A DNA stretch of 36,949 bases from Clostridia bacterium (GTDB taxonomy: Bacteria > Bacillota > Clostridia > RUG12999): the NCBI GenBank assembly GCA_022801925.1, contig JAAWTG010000026.1:1-36949 (forward strand). The letters run 5' to 3'. Positions within the stretch are counted from its first letter, which is position 1, and every line of letters begins with the position of its first letter. Below are positions 7,177 to 15,062 of the stretch, piece by piece. The position numbers and the translations under genes are program-made. The notes below the pieces were generated by a model. That model searched no databases, was not told the origin of the DNA, and saw only the letters and a list, made by a program, of their open reading frames with translations.

Positions 7177-8301
7177 TTAATCTAACACATAAACCGTGAC
7201 ATTTCTTCTGCCAAACTGACGTACTTGGGACGCAGATGGGAAGAACAAGTCGATTTTATTACCCTTGATTGCGCCGCCTGTATCGCCTGCAATTGCATAG
7301 CCATAGTCGGCGGTTCCGTCCGTAGACGCAATATATAAACGGGTACCCAGCGGAATCACGCGCGGGTCAACCGCAACCACGCCCGGACCTGCTTTCATGC
7401 CGCTTGCCGTCACACCATAACCAGGCTCGCCCGGGTGTTTGCCGCAGCTTTCATAGGACAAATCATATGCCGTTGCATTACAGGTAATCACGCGGCTATA
7501 GGAAAAACCGCCCGCTGACGCCTGACGCGCCGCGTGTTCGCCGCTACGAGACGACAATGTCTCCGTGCTGCGCATGGGAGATTTCGTGCCATATTCCACG
7601 ATTTCACTTACCGGTTCTGTCACAACACGCTCGCCCACCCAATCTTTGGCAGTCTGTTCGCCGTTTTGCGTGACAACGTTATATACCACTTCTTTTTGTC
7701 CGGCCACACCCTGCTGCACAACATTGCGTGTGCCGCGGTCTAGCTGACTGTTGGGTTTTTCAACTGTTTCATAGGGGATTTCCACATATTCCGCCACTGC
7801 GTCCAGCGCAACGCGCGTCACATGAATTTGTGTCTCCGGTGTAACAACCGTGTCCAGCGCAGGACTGACTACGTCCATTTCGCCCAGCACAATGCTGTTT
7901 TCAATCAAAACATCAGAAACGGGCTTGCCCACTGTGCGTATGCTAACCGCTTCTGTGCCATTCATCAGCGTCAAATCAAACGCCCGCTGAATCACAATGC
8001 TGTCCTCGCGGCGCAGCTTCATGCCCAGCGCCGGAGAAACCTCGTCTTTTTCGTTCAGAACAATGCCTTCCTTCGCCAGCACATCGCCAACGGTCTGTTT
8101 CAATGTCCGAAGCTGCACTTGGTTTTCACCGTCAAACACTGTAACGGCACGCACCTGCATCATCACACTGCCCACCGTTGCAAGCAATGTCATTGCAGCA
8201 AACAATGCCACCCATATTCGTTTCGATACAATCCATTCTTTTGCTGCCGCCAGATTCTGCAACTGAATCTTGGGCAGCTTCATACTTTTTATGTTTATCA
8301 T
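7177..8301 (-). CDS. YabE-like cell-wall protein with DUF348, G5 and 3D domains
   Basis: The 374-residue envelope protein is anchored by a membrane segment near residues 28-50 (WVALFAAMTLLATVGSV). Two DUF348 ubiquitin-like modules follow, about 52-105 and 108-165, each with TVGDVL/PVSDVL and SPAL. A G5 domain spans about 168-240, and a C-terminal 3D domain about 275-374 with VVAVDP, PLGTRL, AGDTGG and KIDLFF, including the family's conserved aspartates. This resembles Bacillus YabE and related peptidoglycan-remodelling proteins; the 3D fold is related to lytic transglycosylases, so a muralytic role is inferred. I chose ATG 8301 because GAAAGGACGG sits about 8 bases upstream; a GTG 45 bases earlier has no clear RBS. 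It has its own promoter at 8426-8454. Confidence 0.9.
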   Translation of the reverse strand: MINIKSMKLPKIQLQNLAAAKEWIVSKRIWVALFAAMTLLATVGSVMMQVRAVTVFDGENQVQLRTLKQTVGDVLAKEGIVLNEKDEVSPALGMKLRREDSIVIQRAFDLTLMNGTEAVSIRTVGKPVSDVLIENSIVLGEMDVVSPALDTVVTPETQIHVTRVALDAVAEYVEIPYETVEKPNSQLDRGTRNVVQQGVAGQKEVVYNVVTQNGEQTAKDWVGERVVTEPVSEIVEYGTKSPMRSTETLSSRSGEHAARQASAGGFSYSRVITCNATAYDLSYESCGKHPGEPGYGVTASGMKAGPGVVAVDPRVIPLGTRLYIASTDGTADYGYAIAGDTGGAIKGNKIDLFFPSASQVRQFGRRNVTVYVLD

Positions 8302-8425
8302 AGTATTCCGTCCTTTCAATCTCTGTCTGATTTCTATATGTTTCACAACGTGGTTTCATCATTCCAAAAGAAACAAATCGGTTACAAAATATTTACTAAA
8401 TTGCTGTCGGGTCCGATTGACCTTC

Positions 8426-8454
8426 ATTGTACTACAAAAGGATTTCAATGTCAA
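8426..8454 (-). promoter_or_regulatory. Sigma-A promoter of the 3D-domain gene
   Basis: Read leftward, TTGACA (8454-8449) and TACAAT (8431-8426) are separated by 17 bases. Predicted start of transcription is near 8419, giving a leader of about 117 nt. No known riboswitch is recognised in it. Confidence 0.8.
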
Positions 8455-8979
8455 CCTCATCAAAAATCTCTTGCAGTAGCTATTTTATTATTCAACATGC
8501 ATAATTTTCTTATTTATATCCTCCATTTTTTATTATTTTCATCAAAGGACAGGCAATTCCTTTGTGAAGAATGTAGTATTTTCCCCTATGACCCTATTAT
8601 ATGCCAGAGGTTTCGTAAAATATACATTTTTGTTACCGAAATGTAAAAGTTCTTCCATTTTTGTGCAATCATTATATTCAGCGCTGGATAAATTATGCAA
8701 CTCCACCAATGTTTGTCCGAAATTGTGCAAAACCCCGCCCTTTGTTTGTATGATTTGTAGAAAATCTTAGAATGTATTTATAAAAGGAAACTTTTATCGT
8801 ATAATAGAATATAATGGGAATTTAATGACTTTGTTTCGGTGAAGAGCGCTTCCTTCACGCGGGAGGGATTTATATTCCGGCGGAATGCGCCGTATGGGCG
8901 CGCCAACCGAATGACGTCAAAAATACATTGCAAAAAAATATGATATGTTATATAGGAAGAAAGTAGGAGTTGGGATTTA
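8455..8979. other. AT-rich intergenic region, no gene seen
   Basis: The stretch between the divergent 3D-domain gene and murC is AT-rich, with short ORFs that lack ribosome sites. A small GC-richer block at 8850-8915 contains a weak imperfect dyad. A murC promoter should lie in the last 150 bases (TTGCAA at 8928 is a possible -35), but I cannot place a convincing -10. Confidence 0.5.
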
Positions 8980-10377
8980 ATGGAGCAGAAATTCGAGATA
9001 GACAATCTACAAAAAGGAGACCGGATTCATTTCATTGGTGTGGGCGGCGTGAGCATGAGCGCATTGGCGGAAATCCTGCTTGTGAAAGGATTTCATGTTT
9101 CGGGTTCCGACCGCGAAACTTCACCGGGCGTGCGTAAACTGGAAAAGCTGGGGCTGACCTTTTATCTGGGGCAACAAGCGTCCCACGTCATGGACGCGAC
9201 ACTGGTGGTCTATACGGCGGCAATCAGCGACGACAATCCGGAATTGGCGGCGGCGCGGCAGCAGGGTATTCAGACCATTGGGCGTTCCGAATTGCTGGGC
9301 GCTATTATGAAAGACTATCCCTATTCCATTGCTGTCAGCGGCACACATGGAAAAACCACCACCACCAGCATGTTGTCGGAAATTTTGCTGGCGGACAGCT
9401 GTGACCCCACGATTTTGGTGGGCGGCAACCTGAAAACCATTGGCGGCAATCTGAAATTGGGGCAGGGACCGTATTTTCTGGCGGAGGCGTGTGAATATTG
9501 CCGCAGTTTTTTGGATTTCTACCCCTATTGCGCTGTGGTGCTCAATGCGGAGCCTGACCATCTGGATTACTATAAAGACAAAGAGGACTATCAAGGCGCG
9601 TTCCGCGATTTTGTGGCGCAGGTATCTTACGACGGTTTCTTGGCAGTGAATGCGGATGACGCGGATGTGATGGACATTGCCGCCGGCGCGGACATGAAGC
9701 TGATTCGTTTTGGTATCACGGCGGAGCATTTGGATGTTGCGGCGCGGAATATCCGGCAGGAAAAGGGCAAAACCTGCTATGACTTAGAGATTCAGAACAA
9801 CGTGTTGACCACCGTCACGTTGCAGGTTTCGGGCAACCACAACATTCTTAACTCCCTTGCGGCGTTGACTGTTGCCTATGGTTTAGGGCTGGATATGCAT
9901 AAATCCGCCCGCGCGCTGGCGAATTACAGCGGCGTTGACCGGCGGTTTCAATATAAAGGACGTTGCGTGGGCGCGGACGTATATGACGACTACGCCCATC
10001 ACCCGACAGAAATCAAAGCAACGCTGTCCGCGGCGCAACAGCTTGGCTACCGCAAGATTTGGTGCGTGTTCCAGCCGCATACCTATTCGCGTACCAAGGA
10101 ATTTTTCGGCGGGTTTGCCCACGCGTTTGAAGGCGTGGATACGCTGATTCTGGCGGATATCTATGCAGCGCGCGAAATTGACGACGGCAGCGTTTCCTCC
10201 AAAATGCTGGCGGGTGAAATCAAACAAAACGGAATTTCCACTTTTTATATGAAAGAATTTAGCGATATTGCAGCATATCTCAAGGAAAACGCCGCGCCCG
10301 GCGAACTGATTATCACTATGGGCGCGGGTGATGTGACAAAGATTTCCGATATGCTGACAGAAGGAGACAGGAGTTGA
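8980..10377 (+). CDS. murC: UDP-N-acetylmuramate--L-alanine ligase
   Basis: This cytoplasmic ATP-dependent ligase adds L-Ala to UDP-MurNAc, the first amino acid of the peptidoglycan stem peptide. At 465 residues it has typical length. Domains in order: an N-terminal Rossmann domain with HFIGVGGVSMSALA (17-30), a central Mur-ligase ATPase domain with SGTHGKTTTT (120-129), and a C-terminal domain with YDDYAHHPTEI near 333-343 and the late GAGD motif. The start ATG follows TAGGAG at about 10 bases. The next gene begins 7 bases after its stop, so the two form an operon. In some Gram-positives murC stands apart from the main dcw cluster, as here. Confidence 0.97.
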   Translation: MEQKFEIDNLQKGDRIHFIGVGGVSMSALAEILLVKGFHVSGSDRETSPGVRKLEKLGLTFYLGQQASHVMDATLVVYTAAISDDNPELAAARQQGIQTIGRSELLGAIMKDYPYSIAVSGTHGKTTTTSMLSEILLADSCDPTILVGGNLKTIGGNLKLGQGPYFLAEACEYCRSFLDFYPYCAVVLNAEPDHLDYYKDKEDYQGAFRDFVAQVSYDGFLAVNADDADVMDIAAGADMKLIRFGITAEHLDVAARNIRQEKGKTCYDLEIQNNVLTTVTLQVSGNHNILNSLAALTVAYGLGLDMHKSARALANYSGVDRRFQYKGRCVGADVYDDYAHHPTEIKATLSAAQQLGYRKIWCVFQPHTYSRTKEFFGGFAHAFEGVDTLILADIYAAREIDDGSVSSKMLAGEIKQNGISTFYMKEFSDIAAYLKENAAPGELIITMGAGDVTKISDMLTEGDRS

Positions 10378-10384
10378 GAACCCC

Positions 10385-11065
10385 ATGGCATTTACACAAA
10401 AGACATTGGAATTTTTAGCAGAGAACCGTATGCGTAACAGCCGCGACTGGTTCCATTCGCACAAGGCGGAATATCAGGCGCATGTGTTGCAGCCGCTGGT
10501 ACAGTTATCCGAAACGCTGGCGCCTGTTATGGAAAAAATGGATTCCCAATTCGTGACCGCGCCGAAAATCGGCAAAACCATTTCGCGCATCTACCGCGAC
10601 ACACGGTTTTCTAAAGATAAATCACTCTATCGGGAGCATATGTGGGTGGTGTTTTTGCGCGACAAGCATTTGTTCACCGACCCGCCGGCAATGGTGTTTG
10701 AACTATGGCCGGACGGCTATTTCTATGGCTGCGGCTACTACAGCGCGCCGTCTAAAATCATGGCGGCAATGCGGCAGCTCATTTTAGAGGACGACAAAAC
10801 CTACCGTGCGGCGCAAAAGGCGATGGACGGACAAACGGAATTTCAAATGGACGGCGAATTCTATAAACGTCCCCACTACCCCGACCAGCCCGCGAAAAAA
10901 CGGGACTGGCTGGAGCGGCGGCACATTTCCGTTTTGCACGCAGGCGCCGATGTGCGCGACGTCTATGACCCTGGTTTGGCGGACCGTTTAATCAAAGGGT
11001 TTGAAACACTAAAGCCGGTTTATGATTTCTTTATTGCCGCGGCAGAATTGTCCAAACGGAGCTGA
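10385..11065 (+). CDS. DUF2461 family protein
   Basis: The 226-residue soluble protein is assigned to DUF2461 (TIGR02453) by its N-terminal TLEFLAENRMRNSRDWFHSH, the SRIYRDTRFSKDKSLYREHM block near residues 68-87, a YFYGCGYY beta segment around 115, and the LKPVYDFF ending. All are family hallmarks and the length is typical. Biochemical role is unknown for the family. It is 7 bases downstream of murC, with GGAG in the murC tail acting as ribosome site, and is followed by an intrinsic terminator. It therefore appears to be the second gene of a two-gene operon; a link to wall synthesis is only suggested by that position. Confidence 0.88.
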   Translation: MAFTQKTLEFLAENRMRNSRDWFHSHKAEYQAHVLQPLVQLSETLAPVMEKMDSQFVTAPKIGKTISRIYRDTRFSKDKSLYREHMWVVFLRDKHLFTDPPAMVFELWPDGYFYGCGYYSAPSKIMAAMRQLILEDDKTYRAAQKAMDGQTEFQMDGEFYKRPHYPDQPAKKRDWLERRHISVLHAGADVRDVYDPGLADRLIKGFETLKPVYDFFIAAAELSKRS

Positions 11066-11105
11066 GACATGCCGCCGGAACCGTCAATATGAATTAAATT
11101 TCTAC

Positions 11106-11152
11106 ATATAAAAAAGCAAACGCCCTTTGCAATGAGGCGTTTGCTTTTTTGT
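11106..11152. terminator. Bidirectional terminator after the murC operon
   Basis: AAAAAGCAAACGCC (11111-11124) pairs with GGCGTTTGCTTTTT (11136-11149), flanked by A-run and T-run. Confidence 0.88.
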
Positions 11153-11215
11153 TTGCTGCCGGAGAAGCTGTCCCGCGTTTTCTCGGGCAGCGTTGCCGTC
11201 CATGCGCGGCGTTTT

Positions 11216-11392
11216 TTACTGTTCGTCCTGCTCTGCCGGTGCATAGTGTTGGCACGCCTTGTCAAAGAAACAACGGTTTTTCAAACGAGGAAACACGCAA
11301 TGACTGTTTACAATGCGATAGTACCGTTTTTTCTCTTTTCGGTAGTGCTGAATGTAATGCCGACAGGTTTCACATGTTTTTTCCTGTTCCAT
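11216..11392 (-). CDS. Small cysteine-rich protein, probable zinc-binding
   Basis: The 58-residue protein has five cysteines in the order CETC at 7-10, then HC, RC and AC-H further on (residues about 31-50), embedded in a basic Tyr/Arg/Lys-rich core. The paired CxxC and later Cys/His suggest a structural zinc site. I am aware of similar short Cys proteins in clostridial genomes but cannot name a family. Start ATG 11392 is chosen because AGGTG lies 6 bases upstream. Two possible starts 6 and 9 bases earlier would overlap that site. It is monocistronic and convergent with the murC operon. Confidence 0.6.
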   Translation of the reverse strand: MEQEKTCETCRHYIQHYRKEKKRYYRIVNSHCVFPRLKNRCFFDKACQHYAPAEQDEQ

Positions 11393-11540
11393 TTTCATCA
11401 CCTCAAAGACAGTATACTTTGAGTATTCTTATTTCGCAAGCTGTTTTGGAAAAAAAGTATCCTAGGAGTAATAATATGTCGGGTAGGAGTAATTTGGCTT
11501 GTTTTTTATGTCGAAACAGACGCATCCGATTTCGACAATA

Positions 11541-11595
11541 AAAAAGAACGCTATGGCAAAAAATAGGGTTTCTTGCCGCAGCGTTCTCTTTTCGC
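11541..11595. terminator. Intrinsic terminator between the Cys-rich and DUF378 genes
   Basis: AGAACGCT (11545-11552) pairs with AGCGTTCT (11579-11586), with an inner GGCAA/TTGCC extension. An A-run precedes and TTTT follows. It fits termination of the leftward DUF378 transcript. Confidence 0.75.
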
Positions 11596-11619
11596 GTCTG
11601 CCGAATTTGTTCCGGCAGG

Positions 11620-11847
11620 TTATTTCCGGCTTTCCACACGGGTGTCGGAAGGCACTTTGTTTTTGAACATAATGGAAATTGTCCAAATACCCGCCAGCGC
11701 AACAACGGTATAAATCAGGCGGCTAATCAGCGAAAGCTGTCCGCCGAACACAGTTCCGATCGCGTCGATACCGAAAATCCCGATAGATCCCCAGTTCAGC
11801 GCGCCAATGGTCACTAAAATCAATGCAATTGTATCAATGACTGTCAT
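11620..11847 (-). CDS. DUF378 family membrane protein
   Basis: The 75-residue integral membrane protein has two predicted helices: IDTIALILVTIGALNWGSIG at residues 4-23, carrying the DUF378 hallmark ALNWG, and ISRLIYTVVALAGIWTISIM at about 41-60. A short basic tail follows. The reading frame extends upstream, but AAAGGAG about 10 bases before ATG 11847 and the domain boundary favour this start. Function of the family is unknown. It is a single gene ended by the hairpin at 11541-11595. Confidence 0.85.
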   Translation of the reverse strand: MTVIDTIALILVTIGALNWGSIGIFGIDAIGTVFGGQLSLISRLIYTVVALAGIWTISIMFKNKVPSDTRVESRK

Positions 11848-12034
11848 TGTGTATAAACTCCTTTGCGAAAAAACTTTAACGTTCCTTTTGACGCAGCAAT
11901 GCGCTGCGCGCGGAAAATTCTTCTCCTGCAAGCAAGACAGATTTTCCTCATAAGCAGTATGTGTATTTGATTCGGTTTTATGCGGCGCCGAATATTTTAA
12001 AATTTGGAAATCTGAAAAAATTTTCAATTTCCTC

Positions 12035-12063
12035 TTGATTTTTTCTTTTATTTATAGTATAAT
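12035..12063 (+). promoter_or_regulatory. Promoter of tRNA-Leu
   Basis: TTGATT (12035-12040), a 17-base spacer and TATAAT (12058-12063) sit 16 bases before the tRNA, as expected for a tRNA transcription unit. Confidence 0.8.
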
Positions 12064-12079
12064 AAATAAAGTTCAATAT

Positions 12080-12166
12080 GCCGATGTGTCGGAACTGGCA
12101 GACGAGACAGACTCAAAATCTGTTGTCAGCAATGGCGTGTGGGTTCGAGTCCCACCATCGGCACCA
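12080..12166 (+). tRNA. tRNA-Leu, anticodon CAA
   Basis: The cloverleaf is 87 nt including encoded CCA. Acceptor arms GCCGATG and CATCGGC pair fully. The anticodon arm ACAGA-CTCAAAA-TCTGT exposes CAA, reading UUG codons. A long variable arm typical of class II tRNAs precedes the T arm, which contains GGTTCGAGTCC. It is a single-gene unit with its own promoter and terminator. Confidence 0.96.
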
Positions 12167-12171
12167 AAAGG

Positions 12172-12208
12172 AAAAGAGTTGCCCGCAGGGTAGCTCTTTT
12201 TCTTTTTG
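12172..12208 (+). terminator. Terminator of tRNA-Leu
   Basis: AAAAGAG (12172-12178) pairs with CTCTTTT (12194-12200), and the stem continues inward with CCC/GGG to a 3-nt loop. A T-rich tract follows. Confidence 0.8.
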
Positions 12209-12265
12209 TATTCGTTGGGACTCGAACAGAACGGCTCGTCGGAACAAGCTTTATATCGCTCGCTC

Positions 12266-12420
12266 CGATTTTTTCACAAAAATCAGAGTTCGCTCATGCC
12301 GCTGTTCCTCCTCTTCCGTGAAAAGTCCCGCGCGGTTCGGCTAACGGCTTGTAAACGCGCCGTTTTAACGCCGATTACCGCGCTAACAACTTTTCACGGG
12401 TATTTGCGCCTTCGGCGCAC
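12266..12420. other. Long multi-part hairpin element downstream of tRNA-Leu
   Basis: An 84-nt imperfect hairpin spans 12316-12399. CCGTGAAAAGT (12316-12326) pairs with ACTTTTCACGG (12389-12399), then GCGCGGT (12330-12336) with ACCGCGC, TCGGC with GCCGA, and AACGGC with GCCGTT around a loop at 12349-12358. Small hairpins flank it at about 12268-12285 and 12405-12419. No gene is seen from 12209 to 12658. It may be a palindromic repeat or structured RNA. Confidence 0.55.
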
Positions 12421-12658
12421 GAATACTGCGTGGTCATAACAACTCGCCAAAAACTTACTTGTTTGTGATAACAAAGAAAAATACGAATGAACAACCTCAC
12501 ATTTCTTTTTTACGTTGCTTCTATTATCTCCTATTTTTCTTTTCTTATCTAAAAATCTTTTCTTTCAAAAATGCCTTTATAGCGCTTTTCTTTCAACTTG
12601 CATCTGTGCGCATAAAAACAATTCTCTCTTTTCAAATTTTCCCCCAAAAACCTTCTGC

Positions 12659-12687
12659 TTGCCAATGGTGAAAAAGTGTGGTAAGAT
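12659..12687 (+). promoter_or_regulatory. Promoter of rlmB operon
   Basis: TTGCCA (12659-12664), 17-base spacer and TAAGAT (12682-12687) lie about 58 bases upstream of the rlmB start. Confidence 0.6.
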
Positions 12688-12744
12688 AGAGGTATATTTA
12701 TGGATAGGATTGCAGTATATATATTAAGAAAGTAGGAACAACCA

Positions 12745-13479
12745 TTGAAAGAAGGACAAATTGAGGGGCGCAATGCGGTGCTGGAAGCGCTGCGCGCCGG
12801 CATGGAAATCGACAAAATTTTTCTCGTGGACGGCAACAAAACGCTGGGCGCAGTGGCGGCGGAGGCGAAAAAACGGCGCATTCCGCTGCAATATGCCGAC
12901 CGGCGCAAAATTGAGTCCATGGCGCAAACACCGGTACACCAAGGCGTGATTGCGCTGTGCGCCGCCGTAGAATATGCGCAGGTGGAGGATTTGCTCGCCG
13001 TGGCGCGGGAGCGCGGTGAAGCGCCGCTGCTGGTGGTGCTGGACGAGATCAGCGACCCGCATAATTTGGGCGCGGTGATTCGGACGGCAAGCGCGGCGGG
13101 CGCGCATGGGGTGATTATCCCCAAACGCCGCAGCGTGGGCGTGAACGCCACTGTCATGAAAGTGTCCGCGGGCACGGCGGCATATACCAAGGTCGCCAAA
13201 GTCACCAACATTGCCGCCACGCTGGAAGAATTAAAACAGGCGGGCATTTGGACGGCGGGCGCGGATATGCACGGCAGCGAAGTCTATACCAAAGCCGATT
13301 TACGCGGCCCGCTGGCGATTGTGATGGGCAGCGAAGGCAAAGGTATCAGCCGATTGGTGCGCGAACGGTGCGATTTTTTGGTGCAAATTCCCATGTCCGG
13401 CCCGGCGGAATCCCTCAATGTGTCAGTTGCCGCCGGTATTCTCATCTATGAGGCGGTGCGGCAACGGGGAGGAGTTTAA
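12745..13479 (+). CDS. rlmB: 23S rRNA (guanosine-2'-O-)-methyltransferase RlmB/TrmH family
   Basis: The 244-residue SPOUT methyltransferase transfers a methyl group from SAM to a ribose 2'-O in 23S rRNA (G2251 in E. coli). An N-terminal substrate-binding domain begins IEGRNAVLEAL. The knotted catalytic domain shows motif 1 DPHNLGAVIRTASAAGAHG (104-122), motif 2 IVMGSEGKGIS (192-202) and motif 3 IPMSGPAESLNVSVAAGI (215-232). The start is TTG, with AGGA about 8 bases upstream; no ATG precedes the conserved EGRNAV block. The GDT1-type gene follows after 6 bases. Family assignment is secure; RlmB versus another TrmH-group specificity is likely but not certain. Confidence 0.92.
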   Translation: MKEGQIEGRNAVLEALRAGMEIDKIFLVDGNKTLGAVAAEAKKRRIPLQYADRRKIESMAQTPVHQGVIALCAAVEYAQVEDLLAVARERGEAPLLVVLDEISDPHNLGAVIRTASAAGAHGVIIPKRRSVGVNATVMKVSAGTAAYTKVAKVTNIAATLEELKQAGIWTAGADMHGSEVYTKADLRGPLAIVMGSEGKGISRLVRERCDFLVQIPMSGPAESLNVSVAAGILIYEAVRQRGGV

Positions 13480-13485
13480 ATCTTT

Positions 13486-14160
13486 ATGCTGACAATCTTA
13501 GTGCAAACATTTTTCATGGTCTTTTTCGCTGAAATGGGCGATAAGACGCAGCTTTTGGTGATGGCGCTGTCGTCGAAATATAAAGCAGGCGCTATCATGG
13601 GCGGTATCGCGCTGGCGCAGACGGTGCTGGGACTGATGGCAGTGTTGCTGGGTAAATGCATTGCGGCATATGTGCCGATGGATTTCATCTACATTTGCGC
13701 GGGTGTGCTGTTTTTGGTGTTTGCCCTGTTTTCCCTGTTTCCTGACAGTGAAGAAGAAAAAGCGGCAAAACGCAGTTTTCGGCTGCCGGCATTTTTAGCA
13801 GTAGCGGCGGCGTTTTTCGTGGCGGAACTGGGCGACCGGACGCAAATCACCACCATGACAAGCGCGGCAACCGTGGGCGGCAGTATGGCGCTGGCTATGG
13901 TATTTCTGGGCGCGTCGCTGGCAATGCTGGCGGCAAACGGTATTGCCGTTTGGTTCACCGTCAAGCTGGGCAAACACATTCCCGAAAAAGTGTTCAAAGC
14001 GGTTTCTGTCATCGTGTTTGCCGCATTCGGTTTTTGGTCGCTTTTCCGCGCCATGACCGGCTATCTGGACGCTATCCCCTTAGCAGCAGTGATGGGGGCA
14101 GTGGCGGCATTGTTTCTTGTCGCTGCATTCGGTATTTTATACAAGCGTAAAAGATGCTGA
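13486..14160 (+). CDS. TMEM165/GDT1 (UPF0016) family cation exporter
   Basis: The integral membrane protein of 224 residues has about six helices in two repeated halves. Each half carries the family signature E-x-G-D-[KR]-T: EMGDKT at 16-21 and ELGDRT at 114-119. These acidic motifs line the ion path. Bacterial members such as MneA export Mn2+, so manganese or calcium efflux is the probable role. It starts 6 bases after rlmB with GGGGAGGAG upstream, so it is co-transcribed with it. No yybP-ykoY manganese riboswitch is seen, as expected for an internal gene. The stop is at 14158-14160, followed by a gene-free 165 bp. Confidence 0.9.
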   Translation: MLTILVQTFFMVFFAEMGDKTQLLVMALSSKYKAGAIMGGIALAQTVLGLMAVLLGKCIAAYVPMDFIYICAGVLFLVFALFSLFPDSEEEKAAKRSFRLPAFLAVAAAFFVAELGDRTQITTMTSAATVGGSMALAMVFLGASLAMLAANGIAVWFTVKLGKHIPEKVFKAVSVIVFAAFGFWSLFRAMTGYLDAIPLAAVMGAVAALFLVAAFGILYKRKRC

Positions 14161-14259
14161 CGTCTTGCAGTTTCCGGCAATCTTGCAAAAGCAGAATTTT
14201 TTTCTGCAAAAACATAAGGATCTCCGTCCTATAAAAACCGCATGAAGTCCGCGTCTTCC

Positions 14260-14286
14260 AGGCATAAGATTCAACTTTCTTATGCT
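14260..14286. repeat. Dispersed stem-loop family R1, copy E3
   Basis: GCATAAG (14262-14268) pairs with CTTATGC (14279-14285). The loop ATTCAACTTT resembles the loop, in reverse complement, of copies E1/E2. Confidence 0.55.
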
Positions 14287-14326
14287 TATACATCAGATAA
14301 AACCAAAGAAAGGATGAACCTATCAT

Positions 14327-14962
14327 ATGACACAGGTACAAAAGCGCATCGACCTTTCGGTGCATGATTTTATTTATCGGGCGATATATGCCCAGCTCAG
14401 CAGTTTCAGCAAACTGCTGTTTCCGTTGTTTTTGGTGGCGCTCTTTGTCGCCGCGCTGATTATCAACCGGCTGACACAGCAGCATTTCTGGCTGATGCTG
14501 CTCGCCGCACTGCCGTTTTTGATGTATTTGGTGTCGCTGGCGTTTTTGATTCCCAAAAATGCGGCGGCGGATTTTTGGAGCAGTTCTTATGCCAACAAAA
14601 AACCGCTGTGTACCATTGACGCGCAGCATGTTACCATTGAACGCGAAAGCGGGAATCTTTCACAAATCCGCTGGCAGGACTTGACCGGCGCATGGGAAAG
14701 CCGCAAATATTTCTATTTTCATATCACCGCGGGCAATTCCATTATTTTGCCCAAACGGCAAATGGACGCGGAAGAAATTCGGACGGTGCATGATTTCATT
14801 CGGGCGCACGCAACGCCGCAAGCGCGCAAAAATCCATACCGCGTGCCGCCCAAACGTCTGGTGCGTAACATTGTGATATTTTTGATTATCGCTATCAGCG
14901 TTGCCATGGTCATTTGGTCGTATTTCTATGCGCCGCAGCTGTTACCGGAGGAATTACGGTAA
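14327..14962 (+). CDS. YcxB-like family membrane protein
   Basis: The 211-residue protein has two close membrane helices, about 26-46 (KLLFPLFLVALFVAALII) and 51-74, then a soluble domain. That domain carries the YcxB C-terminal pattern: CTIDAQHVTIERESGNLSQIRW at 98-119, YFYFHI, and IILPKRQMD near 140. A further helix is at about 181-202. Function in the family is unknown. It has its own GAAAGGA-type ribosome site at a slightly long spacing and follows the GDT1 gene by 166 bp, with the R1 stem-loop between. It ends just before the accessory island. Confidence 0.75.
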   Translation: MTQVQKRIDLSVHDFIYRAIYAQLSSFSKLLFPLFLVALFVAALIINRLTQQHFWLMLLAALPFLMYLVSLAFLIPKNAAADFWSSSYANKKPLCTIDAQHVTIERESGNLSQIRWQDLTGAWESRKYFYFHITAGNSIILPKRQMDAEEIRTVHDFIRAHATPQARKNPYRVPPKRLVRNIVIFLIIAISVAMVIWSYFYAPQLLPEELR

Positions 14963-15004
14963 GGTGAAACCGGAAAGTCTTCTTAAAAATACAGCAAAAA
15001 TTTC

Positions 15005-15033
15005 TTGACATTTTATTTTTTAAGCGGTATACT
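15005..15033 (+). promoter_or_regulatory. Strong sigma-A promoter of the toxI-toxN locus
   Basis: TTGACA (15005-15010), exactly 17 bases, TATACT (15028-15033). Predicted start is near 15040, about 23 bases before the first antitoxin repeat. A strong promoter upstream of the repeat array is the rule in type III toxin-antitoxin loci, where antitoxin RNA must be in excess. Confidence 0.88.
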
Positions 15034-15062
15034 ATATCTATAACGGGTGTTGATTACACACC

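Noticed and set aside
8302-8425. ydaO-type (c-di-AMP) riboswitch upstream of the 3D-domain gene
   Set aside because: Such riboswitches often precede wall hydrolase genes, but the leader is only about 117 nt and lacks the expected conserved segments.
7822-8646. Rightward ORF opposite the 3D-domain gene
   Set aside because: Cys/His/Asn-rich translation typical of an antisense frame and overlap with a well-supported gene and its promoter.
13480-13485. yybP-ykoY manganese riboswitch for the GDT1-type gene
   Set aside because: The gene starts 6 bases after rlmB, leaving no room for a riboswitch.
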